Assembly: GCF_021018805.1 (NCBI RefSeq)
Contig: NC_086254.1
Location: forward strand, 1,488,001-1,552,000
Length of the DNA: 64,000 bases
Origin: Prinia subflava
Taxonomy: Eukaryota > Chordata > Aves > Passeriformes > Cisticolidae
Direction of reading: 5' to 3'
The notes beneath the pieces were generated by a model. It saw only the letters and a program-made list of their open reading frames with translations, ran no database searches and was not told the origin of the DNA. This document shows positions 25,206-37,455 of the stretch, in pieces (the stretch's first letter is position 1; each line of letters starts with the position of its first letter). The position numbers were made by a program, and so were the translations under genes.

Positions 25206-26989
25206 ATCCTCAAGGAACTCACCAACACCCTCCACACCCATCTCAGCAGCAAGCCGTATTTCGGGGCAATCAACAGAATCCAGGATGTCTCCATCCCTAG
25301 GTGCCTGCTGCCTCTTGGGGCTCTTTTCCTCAGTCCTGTTAGAACTCAACCACAGCTTTGCAGCTGGGATATCTTTTACTGCACACTGTGACCACCACAC
25401 AAGTTCTCCGGGGCATCCTCCTCCAGTCCTGGGAGCCTTCTCTTCTGGGGCAGGGATGGTTTCTGCAGATGGGAGGCACAACCTCAGGAACAAGTCAAGC
25501 CAGCTTGTGACTCCGTTCAACCAAGCAAAATAATATTCTACACCTGTCCTCTGAGGATTTTGTAATAAAGCTTCCAACCCCTGAATCACAGACCACATTC
25601 CCATTCCCCGCCTTCACATTATTAAGCCAGGATATACACAAATTTCTGCTACAAGGAACAGACTCCAAGATTCTCAGAGCAGAGTATTCTATTAATTTGA
25701 ATTGGGACTAGTTGAGGTAAATTGATTTTTTTAATGCGTTTATCCTCTATAGGGGCTTTTTTTTTTTCCTTCTTAAATGCTGATTTGCTGAAACTGTGCC
25801 TATCCAATACTCATTACTGAAATGCCTGGAAAGCTGCCAAAAGAAGCGATGCCTTCTGGACTAAACAAGGGATTTATTACTGAGAAACCACAGCACCGGG
25901 TAAAAATCCATCACAAACTTATTGATTTAAACTGATTGTAAGTAATCACACACAATTTATATTAAGTGAAACATACTACCATCTAATTTAGACTAAGTGA
26001 ACTGAATGCTACTACTCTGAATTCTGTTTAAATGCAAACTCTAATTGATACTCAAATATAAATAATTGAGACTTTCAGAAAACATGAATAAAATATTTCG
26101 TTATCTCTGTTTATTATGTATCGATAGATCATTTTTACTTATTTAAGACATGGTTAGACAGCAATTATTATATTTCAGCAGAAACCTATAAGCCTCAGGG
26201 CAAGTTCAATAGAATGGGGACAAAAGCAATGTAAAGAGAAGCACTTGATGTGTGAGATGCAGTTTAAATAACTTCAACTTGATTTTAATAAAGAAACCTC
26301 AAACTCTGCCTACCTTCCACCCCAAATGTAATGAAATCAAGTTGTGCATTGCACTCAAACATGGCTCTCTCACCTCCAGGGGAAGCATCTTAGCATGAAA
26401 ATTTTAAGGCTCAAGTTATCACTGCAGCACCACAGATTCCCTCCAAGATCCCATTCAGGGAATTGTGCTTGTCAGCCCCCCTGATATGTCACATAACTGG
26501 AACCCAATCCTCAGCAGTATTAGTCAGCCCCATAGCCAATTTTCTTTCTAAATAAAAGCTTGAAGGTACGTGCTTTTCTTTTCAACTGTCAGTGGGTAAA
26601 CACCATTGGGAATTTTTTAAAGAAATAAAATTAAATCTTGATCAGAATGCTCCCTCTGATACTCAGCTGGCTTTAATATTTAAGGATGTAAGAACATATT
26701 ACTTTTTATTAATAAAACCAACGGTTTATAGTAGAAACACACAAGTGTGCCATACTTTCAAAGTCCATCGACTCCAGGGCTTTTGAAGACCACAAGCCCA
26801 TCTCAAACCTTTTCCTATGGCAGTTCCTTCTCAGGTAATTTTTAGTTACAGACTGGCACCTCATTTCTCAACAGGATCACTTTGTGCCAGATCATAACAT
26901 GAACAACTTAGAATATTCATCCCAAACATTCCCAGTGCAGGTTGGGTTCCACCAGCTCCTCTCAGCTGCCCATTTGCAGGGAGGTGCAT
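25206..26989. other. Intergenic AT-rich DNA without a recognised gene
   Basis: From about 25.6 to 26.7 kb the DNA is AT-rich, free of recognised repeats and nearly free of open frames. Several ATTAA/TTAAT words are present, which could mark further regulatory sequence. Confidence 0.5.
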
Positions 26990-27480
26990 TTCAAGGCAAT
27001 GTGAATTAAAGCAAAATAAGGTGTTCTGATGCTTTCTGTCAACTTGAAATTTTTAAAATACTGCTCTAACATATGTTGCCCTCATGAGTTTGAACATAGT
27101 CCTGCAACGAGCTGCATGCAGGTGGAACAGTTGCCCATAACTGGCCTCATTACAACTCAATTAAGTCCATTTGCAGAGTGCATTGCAGGACTGGGCCCTT
27201 AGGAATTTCTTATGCTCCTGGAGCTTATTAAATTGCTGGATATCCTCCACAAGCTCTGCATTGAAACCATAATTTAGCCCTATTTACCTGGTTAGCACAA
27301 GCCATCTGGTAGCTATTATTTTTTTTTCAACCAGACACTTCCATGTCTATAAAACCTTCCCCATTTTTATAATAATCTGGCTCTGAACACCAATCCCCGA
27401 TCAAACACCGCCAAACACTCTCTGCTTGTTAGCTGCTCTGAGATGAAGTAATAGATCCCTGTCACGCTGGGTTGGACAGT
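26990..27480. promoter_or_regulatory. Repeat-free block resembling a conserved non-coding element
   Basis: This is a long unique stretch with homeodomain-like motifs (GTGAATTAAAGC, CTCAATTAAGTCC, CTTATTAAATTGC, CCATAATTTAGCCC) and a bHLH-like GCAGGTGG. It stops just before the CR1/LTR cluster at 27.8 kb. The absence of insertions and the motif content suggest constraint, but this is inference. Confidence 0.28.
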
Positions 27481-27799
27481 GTTAAATTGCACCAGATGAC
27501 CCCTGCCCCTCAGGTAGTTCCCAAGCAGGACTTAATTCCAGAGAAGCTGCTACGAGAAATAAACCCTAATTCACAAGTTTTTTAAACTAAAGATACCCAC
27601 TGCAAAACAGCTTTTCAGCAGAGGCTTTTTGTCTCATGATGTGAATGTTGCCAGGCCGAAACGAGCTGGAACTCAGGAACACTTGACTGACACTTCCACC
27701 TCAATGTACCTCCACTGGGCGCAGGCTGAGCTGGGCTGAGGTGCCTGCTTGTCTGGCAAAGTGTTTACTCCATAAAACAAGGGAATGGGATATTCCTGA

Positions 27800-27911
27800 A
27801 TCACAGAATCCCCCACGGTGGAAGGCACCCACGAGGATGACGCAAGTCCCTGCTCCTTGCAGGACTACCAAAAACTAAACCTCCTAAACATGTCCTCCAT
27901 GGTGTAATATC
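27800..27911 (-). mobile_element. CR1 LINE fragment, 3' part, left of the LTR
   Basis: The plus strand reads ATCACAGAATCCCCCACGGT and GGAAGGCACCCACGAGGATG, an antisense CR1 3' end. It stops at the LTR border. The matching inner part resumes after the LTR at 28475, so the LTR landed in an existing CR1. Confidence 0.8.
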
Positions 27912-28474
27912 TGTTATAAAATAAATTTGTGCTCAAGACTAAAACTACAGTATCTTTTAATGGAAGCCAAGTGACAAAAAGAGTAACATGGACCAGGTGA
28001 TAAGGGAAAAGGTATCCATCCACCAAGGATGGATTGCTGTCTTCAGAAATGTGTATTACAAGAGGATTATTTGTCTAGCGAAACCCCTGTGATATGCATT
28101 TGATATGCATCCACGGTAAGATAATATTTGTCGCCAGAAGAAATGTATTCCGAAAGATTTTCATGTGAATTATTCACCAATTCCAGGAAAACTTTCGTCA
28201 GATGTGGCAGAAAGAAAGAAAAACTACATTAATATGCTAAAAAGGATAAGACCAACCCCAGTATCCCGCAAAGCCTAAAACATGTATAAAAAGGACCCTG
28301 TGAAAGGGTATTTGGTGAAGTACAGGGGTATGGAGCTGTAGAGTCCAGACTCAGTTCACCCAGCACCGACCGCCTGGCTCAGCGCTGTTTTGTATGTGGC
28401 TTTTTCCAAAATTTATACTTTGATTATTTAATAAATTCTCTTTAATTATTAAATTGGCCTATTCATTTATAACA
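27912..28474 (+). mobile_element. Solo LTR of an endogenous retrovirus
   Basis: This 563-bp element has perfect 8-bp inverted ends, TGTTATAA and TTATAACA, giving the TG...CA borders of a retroviral LTR. A TATA box (TATAAAAA, 28285-28292) and a poly(A) signal (AATAAA, 28430-28435) lie in the expected order and spacing for U3-R-U5 on the plus strand. A duplicated ATATGCAT octamer-like motif lies at 28091-28110. No internal retroviral gene is present, so this is the product of recombination between two LTRs. It splits a minus-strand CR1. The flanking bases (AATATC left, ACGGCA right) do not form a clear target-site duplication. It has no coding capacity. Confidence 0.85.
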
Positions 28475-28765
28475 ACGGCATCTTGAACTCTGGCAGACTT
28501 GGTGCCATGGGAACCTGTTCCAGAGACCAAGTACCCCTCAGCAAAGAGCCTTTCCCAGTGTCCTCCATGTCCTTGTGTCCCAACGAGGGTCACCAGAGTG
28601 AGACCAGCACCTCCACTGACCCCAGACAGAGGGTGCAGCCTGCCAGGACAGCCCCCTCAGCACTCTCCTATCCTGACCAACACAAGTAACCTCAGCTGCT
28701 CCTTTTACGTCTTGCCCTAAATAACTTGTATTCCCATTTCAAGAGCCTTGCACCGATGTTTGGAG
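28475..28765 (-). mobile_element. CR1 LINE fragment, inner part, right of the LTR
   Basis: The plus strand shows CTTGGTGCCATGGGAACCTG, TTCCAGAGACCAAGTACCC, then GCTGCTCCTTTTACGTCTTG and CAAGAGCCTTGCACCGATG, all antisense CR1 text. It continues the fragment on the other side of the LTR. The right boundary is approximate. Confidence 0.8.
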
Positions 28766-31700
28766 ACAGTCCCAGACTGAGCACACGTTTGCAGTCCCTG
28801 AGCTAGCCACAGCCCAGGGCTGAGCCTCCCAAAACCTGCTGTCAGCTACTGCACTGTTCTTGCAAAGAAGTGAGAGGAATTAGCAAGTTAGAGTAGTAAG
28901 TATTAATCTTTTCTCTGAGGTTACTCCTTTATTAATAAACAGAAGAAAAACCTTAGTCAGAGATAGGCTGTCACAAGGGAAGGAAGTGAAAAAGGTTTAT
29001 TTTCTCAAGGAATGGCTAAGGTTGAGCAGGTACAACTAGCAGTTTTTCTGCTGTGTTTTTCCCACCCCTCTCAGCAGTCTAGCTGCTTCTACCCAAGCTC
29101 TAAAGGGACTCACAAAATTTTCAGTCAATGTAATGTCAAGTAGCACAAAAAAGCCCCTCAGTCCCTCACAATCACATCTTCTATTGGCATCCCTGTGACA
29201 GCATCCACACACCCCTCATGTCTACAGCCTGTTACTTTCTGATGGTTGTCCTCTCCTTGCTTAAGCTGCAGCTTTGGATCTCAGAAAAGTGAAATGTTGA
29301 CACAGAAACTGAAAGAGAAATTCATCTGTGTGATGAGCAGTGATTTGGCATAGAAGCTGTCAAACCATGCAAGTGTCTCACAACTGCCACAGAATAATGA
29401 AAGTGTTCTTTAAAACCCTGTGACAATTGCGAAGTGAGACAGAAAATGAAGCTGCCTACACCTGCAGTCCCTGTGTGTGAGCACATCAACCTTTGCTCTG
29501 GACTGCACAGCCAGTCTGAGTGGGAACAAGCCCTGCACATCAATGGCTAAAAGGGACAGGCAGTGCTTCCCATTTCACAGAACATATGCTTCCCATCTCC
29601 CCTGTGCCAGAATAAGTCATTACTCAAGTCCTGGTTTGGGGCAGACAGGAGAACTGCCAGGATCTCAAGCTCCTTGCAAAGGATCAGCCTTGGTGGTCAC
29701 TCTGTCCCTGCCTCACCCGGGGCAGGTGGCTGGAGGTTCCTACAAGATGAGGCCACCCAAGACAAGCAAAGGCAGTTTCAGCTGGAGAAAGTCTCATCTC
29801 GTTTGAACATCCACTGACCAGCCCAGAGTACAATTCCAGGTTTTTAGAGAATGCACTCTACATAACAAACATGCTTTTTCAGGAACCAAAATAAAGATGC
29901 ACATGAAGCTTCAAGCTTTGCAGAATCCCTAAGTACCTGAACTTGCTCACCTGACTGTCAAACAGCAAAATCCTTTCTTTATAGACAGGATGCATACAGA
30001 TTCTGCCTTGCCACAATTCCTGAAAAGCTGCTGCTAATTTCAGTGATTCAAACTTTGCCTCACTGAAAGCATTTCTTGACTTTATGAAAGCTGCAGATTT
30101 ATATGCTTTAGATACCTGGAGATTTTCACAGGTCACCAGGGAACTTGGATGTTGAGCTCTTGCCAGAAGTTTGAACATTTGAGGAGTGAGCACAGGCAGG
30201 CAAATATTTGATGTGTTTAGCCTCCCCCACAGGTACTAGAGCTAAGCACCCAAGTGACTGAGCACTTGCAGAAGCAGTGTTTTGGGAGGTCACTTGTGTC
30301 AGCATGGAGCAGCTATTTAGAGATGTGGGAACATCATCCAACACCTTTATCTCAGCCTTCAGTGCTTACAAAGGCAGCAAGGCACACCAGGCCTGCAGGG
30401 AAGAGTCTAATTAGCCTCAAGGCTTTTAATCACTGCTGTGATTTTATATGAAGTCCAAGTGCAAAGGTGGAGCAGGAGGGGCATTTAGCAGGGCTGCTTT
30501 GAGGCCAGAGAAAATATGAGATTACATTGAGATGGAAGATTGGTACTATCAAATCAATACTGTACAATGAATATAGCAAATTAGTTAATCCAATTAGCTG
30601 AGTGGAGCAAGATCAGTGTGCTGGTGGAACAGAAAGATTGCAAGAGGCTAAAATGAAATGTACCCAAAAGAGGCGAGCAATGAAAACAATCCTCTAAAAC
30701 AATAGGCTTCGGTGACTATGGAGGTTTGAAAACTGAACCTGAGCACAGATGTCATCTTGGAATTTTTGGAGTGTTTATCCCAGAGAATGAACAAGAACAA
30801 GTTTCTGCACAAGTGAAAACACCACAGTGCCAAAATTCTGCTTGTTAAACTGTTTGCTAAATGCCTTTGCATTGTAATACACTGACAAGGAATAAAACCA
30901 TCCTTGTAACACTGTAGCTACTTGCAAAAGCTTATTAATTCCTAGCACAGCCCCCCTTGTCCTCAGTGAATATTCCAGCAGTCAGACTGAGCAGGGAGCT
31001 GTGGAAATAATGGGGAGGAGGCAGCAGCCACGCTAGAAGAACTCACAGCCACGGAGGAACAGGAATTTTAGACAGTTCCCAACACTGAAAGGGAAGAACT
31101 GAGCTCACATCCCATCAGTCCATGGCCAGGTTTGCACAGCACCACGACTCGGTGGCCACTGCACACACAAGGAACAGCAGCCTGCTAAGCAGTAACTCCA
31201 GCAGGCACAGAGGAAAAGGAAAACTCTCCCTGAATGGTTATGGGGAAGCTCATGAAGACTGATTTATGCATGCATGTATTAAAATTCTCTCCACACTGAG
31301 CATTTCAGCTTTTAAGTTTCATGTGCAGCTTGAAAGCAAGGCAGAAGCCAAAATGTTGGGAAGAACACCATCTCTTCAGAGGATTAGGAATTAAGTTAAC
31401 TGCACATTAGAGATAAAATAGTGGAGCGCTTGTCTTTATTCTTAATAATAAACCATAAGGCATTAAGCTACACAGCAAGATTAATTCCTTTCAACTCCTC
31501 ACTACTACTGCTGAGACAGCAATGTGCTACTTGCACAGAAACACTAAAAAATACAGAGCGATTAGGTTAAAATTAAGTGAATTTAGGGCATGCAAAAACG
31601 CTATCAAAAAAAGTGCAACCCAGAAGGGACAGGTCTTTGTTCATGTAAAGAGCAGCCTAAGCACCTGCAGTGTTAGAATGTATTCCTCAAACCCTAAAGT

Positions 31701-34700
31701 GAGTCGTGGTTTGAAGTGACCAGCTCTGGGCCTGACGTGTCACTCTGCATCCCTCTTCTCCTTCCTAACTCCTGAGTCACCTGGATACTTAAAATATCAG
31801 CACTGCAGTGGTGCCAGCAAGGCTGGTGACAGGGATGACCTGGGGAACCACAGGTGAGGGCTCATCCCCTCCTCCCCTATCAGCTCCATACAGTCTGGAA
31901 CTTCATGTTTCTGTGATTAGGTTCCCCATTTATAAACTGCTCTTAGAGACATGACAAAATCCCCAAACAAACCAAACAACCAAAGGATACTTTAGTTTGT
32001 GAGATACAGAGATACTAAACAGGCCACTTTAACCATTAAACAATCAGCTCAGCACATACAAGGTATCAGCAAAGCCCATGACTTATCAGACTCTGGGGAC
32101 TAAAAACACTCTCCACAGGATGGACAAAGCTCTGCCCTCAGTGTGTACCAGCAAGCCCTCAACTACTCTCTTGATTCAGTGAAATATTAAAATTATTCAA
32201 CTGTATCCTGGCCTGGTTTAGGACAGCTGGGAGAGGAAAAGGAACAGAGCAAACCTTCCAGCCCCCCTGAAAAGCTACTGGGTTGAGCATCCACCAAATC
32301 CCACCCTAAAGTGCTTCCTTACTGCCTGAAAAAACTGCAACCCTTAAACCACTGAAAAAACTCTGGCACCAAAGCCCATCCCATTACAACACAGCTGTAC
32401 CCTTGTCTTTGCACAGTCTTGGCTGTTCCATACCTGGGCCACATTTCCTGCATTACAGAACCTGGCACAGCTGTCACAGACCCAAAACTAAGCAAATCTG
32501 CACAATCCAATAGTTCCACAGGATAGCTGAGGTCACCACGGCACATGCAGCTGCTGCTCTGGGGTGAAGCACCCTCCTGCTGAGGTAGGCAGAAATTCCC
32601 TTTCACTTCCCATTTCTGCAGCTCTGTGAGCTCCTAAGCACAGCACCAAACCCTTTCCAGAGCCAGGTATGATGTACTGCCTGTGGTGGACAACCCTCAG
32701 CCAAGCACACAAGGCTGGCTCCTTTAGGCTTTGCCCAGACCAGAGCTGAGTGCCACATCACACATTCCGTGTGCCAGGCTGGGCCCCGAGGTGTTTGCCA
32801 CTGAAGCACACAAGGCAGAATTAGAGCTGATGAAAATTTTCCAGGAAAACATTGGAAAAAGGCAATGAATCAAAACGAAAATGCTTCCTGGAATATGCTC
32901 TCTCTCAATAACAGGGGTCAGTTCCCCATAGACTCTCAGGCTACAGGGATTTCACAACATCACAGGCAGAGCAGACACATAAATCACCTGAAGGGCTTTT
33001 GGTTTAACTCTGCAGCACCAGCCTGAGGAAAGTTGTGTCTACTGAAGCTGGCAGAACTTTCAAATTCAAGGTCTGTGCACCCTTCAGGGAAAATATGAGA
33101 AGGGAGCCTTTGGTCATAATTCAAAGGAAAACACTCTCAGTAGAAACTTCTTTGGGATCCTCTGGACTGATACATGTCAGCATTTTGGGAACCTGGAAGT
33201 CTGGTTACTGCAAAGACCCAGTTCTTGACCTAGCAGTCTGGAGAGGCTTGGCTTGCTCTGGAATACACTCGGGAAAACTGGGATCCACAGAGAGCTTGAA
33301 CTCTGCTTCCTGAAGCTTGTATGGTCCCAGCTCCCTGTTTGCTCTGTTGGCACACAACCTCAGACTGTGGCTGTGCTGTGGCATTAGAAACTATTACTTC
33401 ACTTTGGGTAAACATTTCAAAATTACATTTCCTGTTTAGTCTTTAAAAGTTATCAGGAGAATATCATTCTCCACCCAGAAGAGTGACTTTACTTGTTTAC
33501 AGGATGGAGATACAATGGATAATACACGTGAGGAAATGGGGATAATTAGGCTCATTTTGGTACTGGAAACACTATGTAAATCTGAGAGTCTCTTACTGAC
33601 CTTCAAAGGCAAATTAGAGCATCACAATTCCAAAAATAGTCCCCTTGGCAGGCAGCCTGTTCAGCTTTACTCAATCAAAACAGATGATTTTCTAAAACTT
33701 TTCCCAAAACATATCTAATAAACTTTTCCATACCTGTGATAAATTCAGGAACTCCTGGGACTTCTCTGATGTTCAGCAGTGAGAAAGTTTATGATTACTT
33801 TCAACAGGTTTACAGTTACCTACAGGAAGAAAAGATTCACACATCATTCACATATCATCAGCCTCTGTCTTTGTAACACTTGCAGGTTCAAAATATCACA
33901 TTAAAGCTTTTTATTTTACAACTGAGTTCCTATTCATTTCCTTTTAGATCTTCTGTTCATCTCCCACTTAGACCATACTGTGTCCCTTCCTTCAAAGCAT
34001 AAACATCCCCACACAAAATCCTTCCCCAGCCTAAAGTTATGGCACTGTCTTTTTACACATCAGATATTACACAGGTGCTAGCTCTGTATTTGCAAATAGA
34101 AAAGCCATCCAAAGAATCCACCTGACCTTCCTGAAGACAGCCACATGCCAAAAAGACAAGATAACAGCAAAAAAAATCTTCCTCTATAGAGCCAAAACTT
34201 GAATCTAGTCTTCTAGATAAAAGAAAACCCTACAATTTTAAACTTAATCATCACATTTTATCTTTTGTCCCCATCAATACATATTTGTGAGGGCCTTTTG
34301 CTATCTTGATGAGTTAAGTGTGAAGTTTCCCTGATGGATACATTTAAAATTAAAATCAAAAGCATGAATCACCAAGTGTAGCATTGCAGAGCTGTCTTCT
34401 TATTTTTCAGTTGGATTCCCAGGTTTGGCAAAGTGCTGAGCTCACACACCAGAATGTTGCAGGCATTTGTGTGCAAGGTATATTGGAAGGGAAAGTCAAG
34501 GGCATTCCTGATTTAGTCCTTCAGTGAAAGGAAAATTCAGTCCTGTATGTTTAGGGAGAAGGTTGTCGAAGAGACATGCACAAAAACAAAGCCCAGTTTG
34601 ATCCCACAGTTGTCCAAATGTCACAATTTTGTAGCAACTCATGTAAATGATCAATTAAACACAGATCCACCTACTCTATGTGAGATTTCCTAGAAATAGA

Positions 34701-35474
34701 CTGTTCTCTGTTTCATCAAGTAGTCATGGGACTATTCAGTGCAAAGTTTGCTAAGCCAAAGCTGCAGAGGCAGGGAATGAGTTGATAGAGTTTAGAATTA
34801 ACAGTGATATAGAGCTCTTGTATTCATTACAGGATTATTCTTAAAATCCGATGCCCACTTTGATTGTAATCCCTCCAAATTCAAGATAAAACGAAATAAT
34901 CTCCAGAATAGACTTATTACATTGCTAATGAACATTAGAAGTTGTAACTGGGGGAAAAAAACAACCAAAACCACCATGATGAAACCTCTCATATAGAATT
35001 CCTAATAATAAATTGAAAAGTACTTTACAAGAGACAAAGGGGGGAGAGTCTTATCAGAGGAAAAAAAAGAAAGTCACAGATTATCAATAGTCCCCTTAAG
35101 ATAGAAAAACATATCAAATCTGAAGCCTCTGAACCTTTGCTTTGAAATCCAATTTTAAAACATGCAATCATTTGAATAAACACACCACAGAAAAATACAC
35201 ACCTAATTTACCTGCTCACAACTGGTTTGAGAAGAAATTTGATGTCTAATTCCACATAGTCTGGCTGTATGTCCGTGATGCCAGAGCTCACAAGTCCCAC
35301 CATCACAGTAAATGTTCACAATGATGGGCATACACAATTTCCTGTTCAAAAATGCTGGTCCTGATTCTTCTACCCCAGGTGGAGGATGCAGCCCACCCTG
35401 GGTGAGAAATGAGTGATCACTGCCTGTCCCTGCTGTCCACCCAGCCCCACAAGGCTGCCTCAGCCGCCAAGTCC
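28766..35474. other. Long intergenic stretch without gene or recognised repeat
   Basis: About 6.7 kb of unique, moderately AT-rich DNA. I recognise no CR1, LTR, RNA gene or exon here. Open frames are all under about 110 codons. The absence of insertions across this length is itself notable for this window. Confidence 0.5.
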
Positions 35475-35540
35475 ATGTCACAGAATTACAGGATGCACTG
35501 CATTGGAAAGAGCCCATCAGGATCATCCAGCTCCTACAGT
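35475..35540 (-). mobile_element. Short CR1 LINE 3' end remnant
   Basis: The plus strand shows TCACAGAATTACAGGATGC, then TTGGAAAGAGCCCATCAGGA and CCAGCTCCTACAG, an antisense CR1 terminus of about 65 bp. It is separate from the next CR1 end 90 bp to the right. Confidence 0.72.
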
Positions 35541-35624
35541 AAAGAGTCAAAATTCAGTTACCTCCAGGCTTCAAATATAATTATTTTCATTACAAACCAT
35601 TAGGCTTTAATATGCACTCAAAAT

Positions 35625-35765
35625 CTGCAAAGTTGGAGGGGACCCACAACAATCAGAGTCCAACTCCTGCCCTGCACAGCACCATCCCCAAGAGCCACTC
35701 CATACCCAGGGTATCTGGATGCCCAGTATCCAGACCTGTCAGGATGCTGTTCAGGAAAAAAACCT
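35625..35765 (-). mobile_element. CR1 LINE fragment
   Basis: The plus strand reads AAGTTGGAGGGGACCCACAA, AGAGTCCAACTCCTGCCCTG and CACAGCACCATCCCCAAGAG, matching an antisense CR1 3' region. The rest to about 35765 is diverged, so the inner boundary is approximate. Confidence 0.82.
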
Positions 35766-36389
35766 TTTTCAACTCAAACCTGTCAAACAACTCACGTGAA
35801 GAAATAAATGACCAATGGCCTTCCTTTATACCCCAGGATCTTGCTTTCTTTTAAAATTAAAAGTGTGAAATTACACAGGTTATTGGGGAAGAGGCAACAA
35901 GGTGAATGTGGGTGACAAAAATTTCAAGAGGGAGAGCATTTGTAGGGGGGGGTTCCTTCCTTTCCCTGGGCAAGTTTCTTTCCTTTAATTCTTACTTTTA
36001 ACCAGATTTATGTGGAGCTGCAGCCCACAATAGTGACCTTCCCCTGTTCTTCCGCTGCTGTCTCCAGTTTGTCCTTCCGAGGGCTGAGGGCACTGGGGAC
36101 CAGAGCCCGGGGCCATCGTTCAGAGGTGCTGGCAGAGAAAGAACCACGTTTGATGACTCATTTTATGGCAAATAAATGAACACATGTAAACCCCAGCCTG
36201 TCGCACCTGCTCCTTTTCCCACTTCATTTTTCCATCACCTCAGGCGACACATGAACTTACAGACGGTGTGGTTTTTTCCAGCCTGTGCTTCAACTGGCTG
36301 CATTTCTCAAGATGCCTTTATCAAAATGAATCCCAGCCTGACTCCCACCCGAGCACCTGCAGTTCTGACAGAGGTAGCAGGAGATGCTG

Positions 36390-36645
36390 AGACCTGTGGA
36401 GCTCGCCCAAGGGACGCCGGCTGCCGCCTCTCTCAGCCCGCAGAAGAGCTCCTGGCAGGCAGGATCCATCCGAGGGTGAAAACCGCCCAAAGGGCCCTAA
36501 AAGTCGATTTTGCAGCCCGCTGTCTCCCTCTAGTGCCGCAGCGCGCGGCCCCGGCGCCATCTTGGGCGGGCTTTCCCTCTCCCACAGTGCCCTCTGCAGC
36601 TCCAGCCCGGGCCGTGCCTGCGGGAGCCGAGCAGAAAAACCGTAA
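36390..36645. promoter_or_regulatory. CpG-rich block with CTCF-like and YY1-like motifs
   Basis: About 250 bp is strongly enriched in CpG (roughly two dozen by eye) and GC within AT-rich intergenic DNA. On the minus strand it carries a CTCF-like core GGCACTAGAGGGAGACA (36521-36537) and a second, CTGCAGAGGGCACTG (about 36585-36600), in the same orientation. Between them is a YY1-like GCCATCTTGG (36556-36565). It resembles a small CpG island or insulator. No gene start can be assigned to it; open frames here overlap on both strands. Confidence 0.5.
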
Positions 36646-37227
36646 AATAAAGCAATATGATAGAAAGAGTCCTTCCTTATATTAGCAGCGGGTCCTTCCC
36701 GTCAGAACGGACTGCTCAGGGCAGAGCCACGTTGTTCCCCGATACACCAATGCCTCACGGGCCTGGCTGCCTCAGCACCAGCGCAAAGGTCTCTTGTGTG
36801 CATCTCACAAGAATCTCTCTAGTACAAAATTTTCTTCTACAAAAATGCCACATTCAGGCGGTATCAAATTGCACTAAAGATGCTTCACCAGTTCCTGCAA
36901 GCACATCAGCATCAGCCGTGTTTTGGTCTGGTATGCAACAGGTGCCCCAGAGAGCACGGCTGGCCCACACAGGCACCAACACCTGCCTGCCTTGGCTGTA
37001 TTTCATTAAAGACATTCTTCAAAGCCACAGATTAGTACATTGGTGTGGTAGTCAGTGATGTATTTACTGCTGCAAAGCTCCAGATGCTTTGTAAGCCACA
37101 ATAATACAGTTAAGTGGAAAATGAGTCATTTAAAACCATAATGACCATCATAGCATGACTCTGCTGAGTACAAGCCCCAGCGATAATGCTGCGAGGTGGA
37201 TGAGATGTATTTGCTGGGGCTGCCAGT

Positions 37228-37455
37228 CACAGGATCACAGAATTACAGAGCCACAGAATCACAAAATCACAGAGTCGCAGAATCGACTAGGTTAGAAAAG
37301 ACTTTGGAGATCATTGAGTCCAAGTGACACCACTTTGTCACCCAGACCATGGCACTAAGAGTTGCATCCAGTCTTTTCTTAAACACTTCCAGGGATGGTG
37401 ACCCCGCCACCTCTCTGCTCAGGCTGTTCCAATGCCCAGTCACTCTTTCTGTGAG
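37228..37455 (-). mobile_element. CR1 LINE 3' fragment with long tail repeat
   Basis: The plus strand begins with a run of CACAGAATC-like 8-9 bp repeats (CACAGAATTACAGAGCC, CACAAAATCACAGAGTCGC), followed by TTGGAGATCATTGAGTCCAA, CACTTCCAGGGATGGTGACC and GGCTGTTCCAATGCCCAGTC. This is an antisense CR1 3' end with an expanded terminal repeat. Similarity stops near 37455, where GC-rich unassigned sequence begins. Confidence 0.9.

Noticed and set aside
24725..25604. 191-codon plus and 220-codon minus open frames
   Set aside because: Both run through a CR1 fragment and GC-rich flank. The frames overlap on opposite strands and match no CR1 protein.
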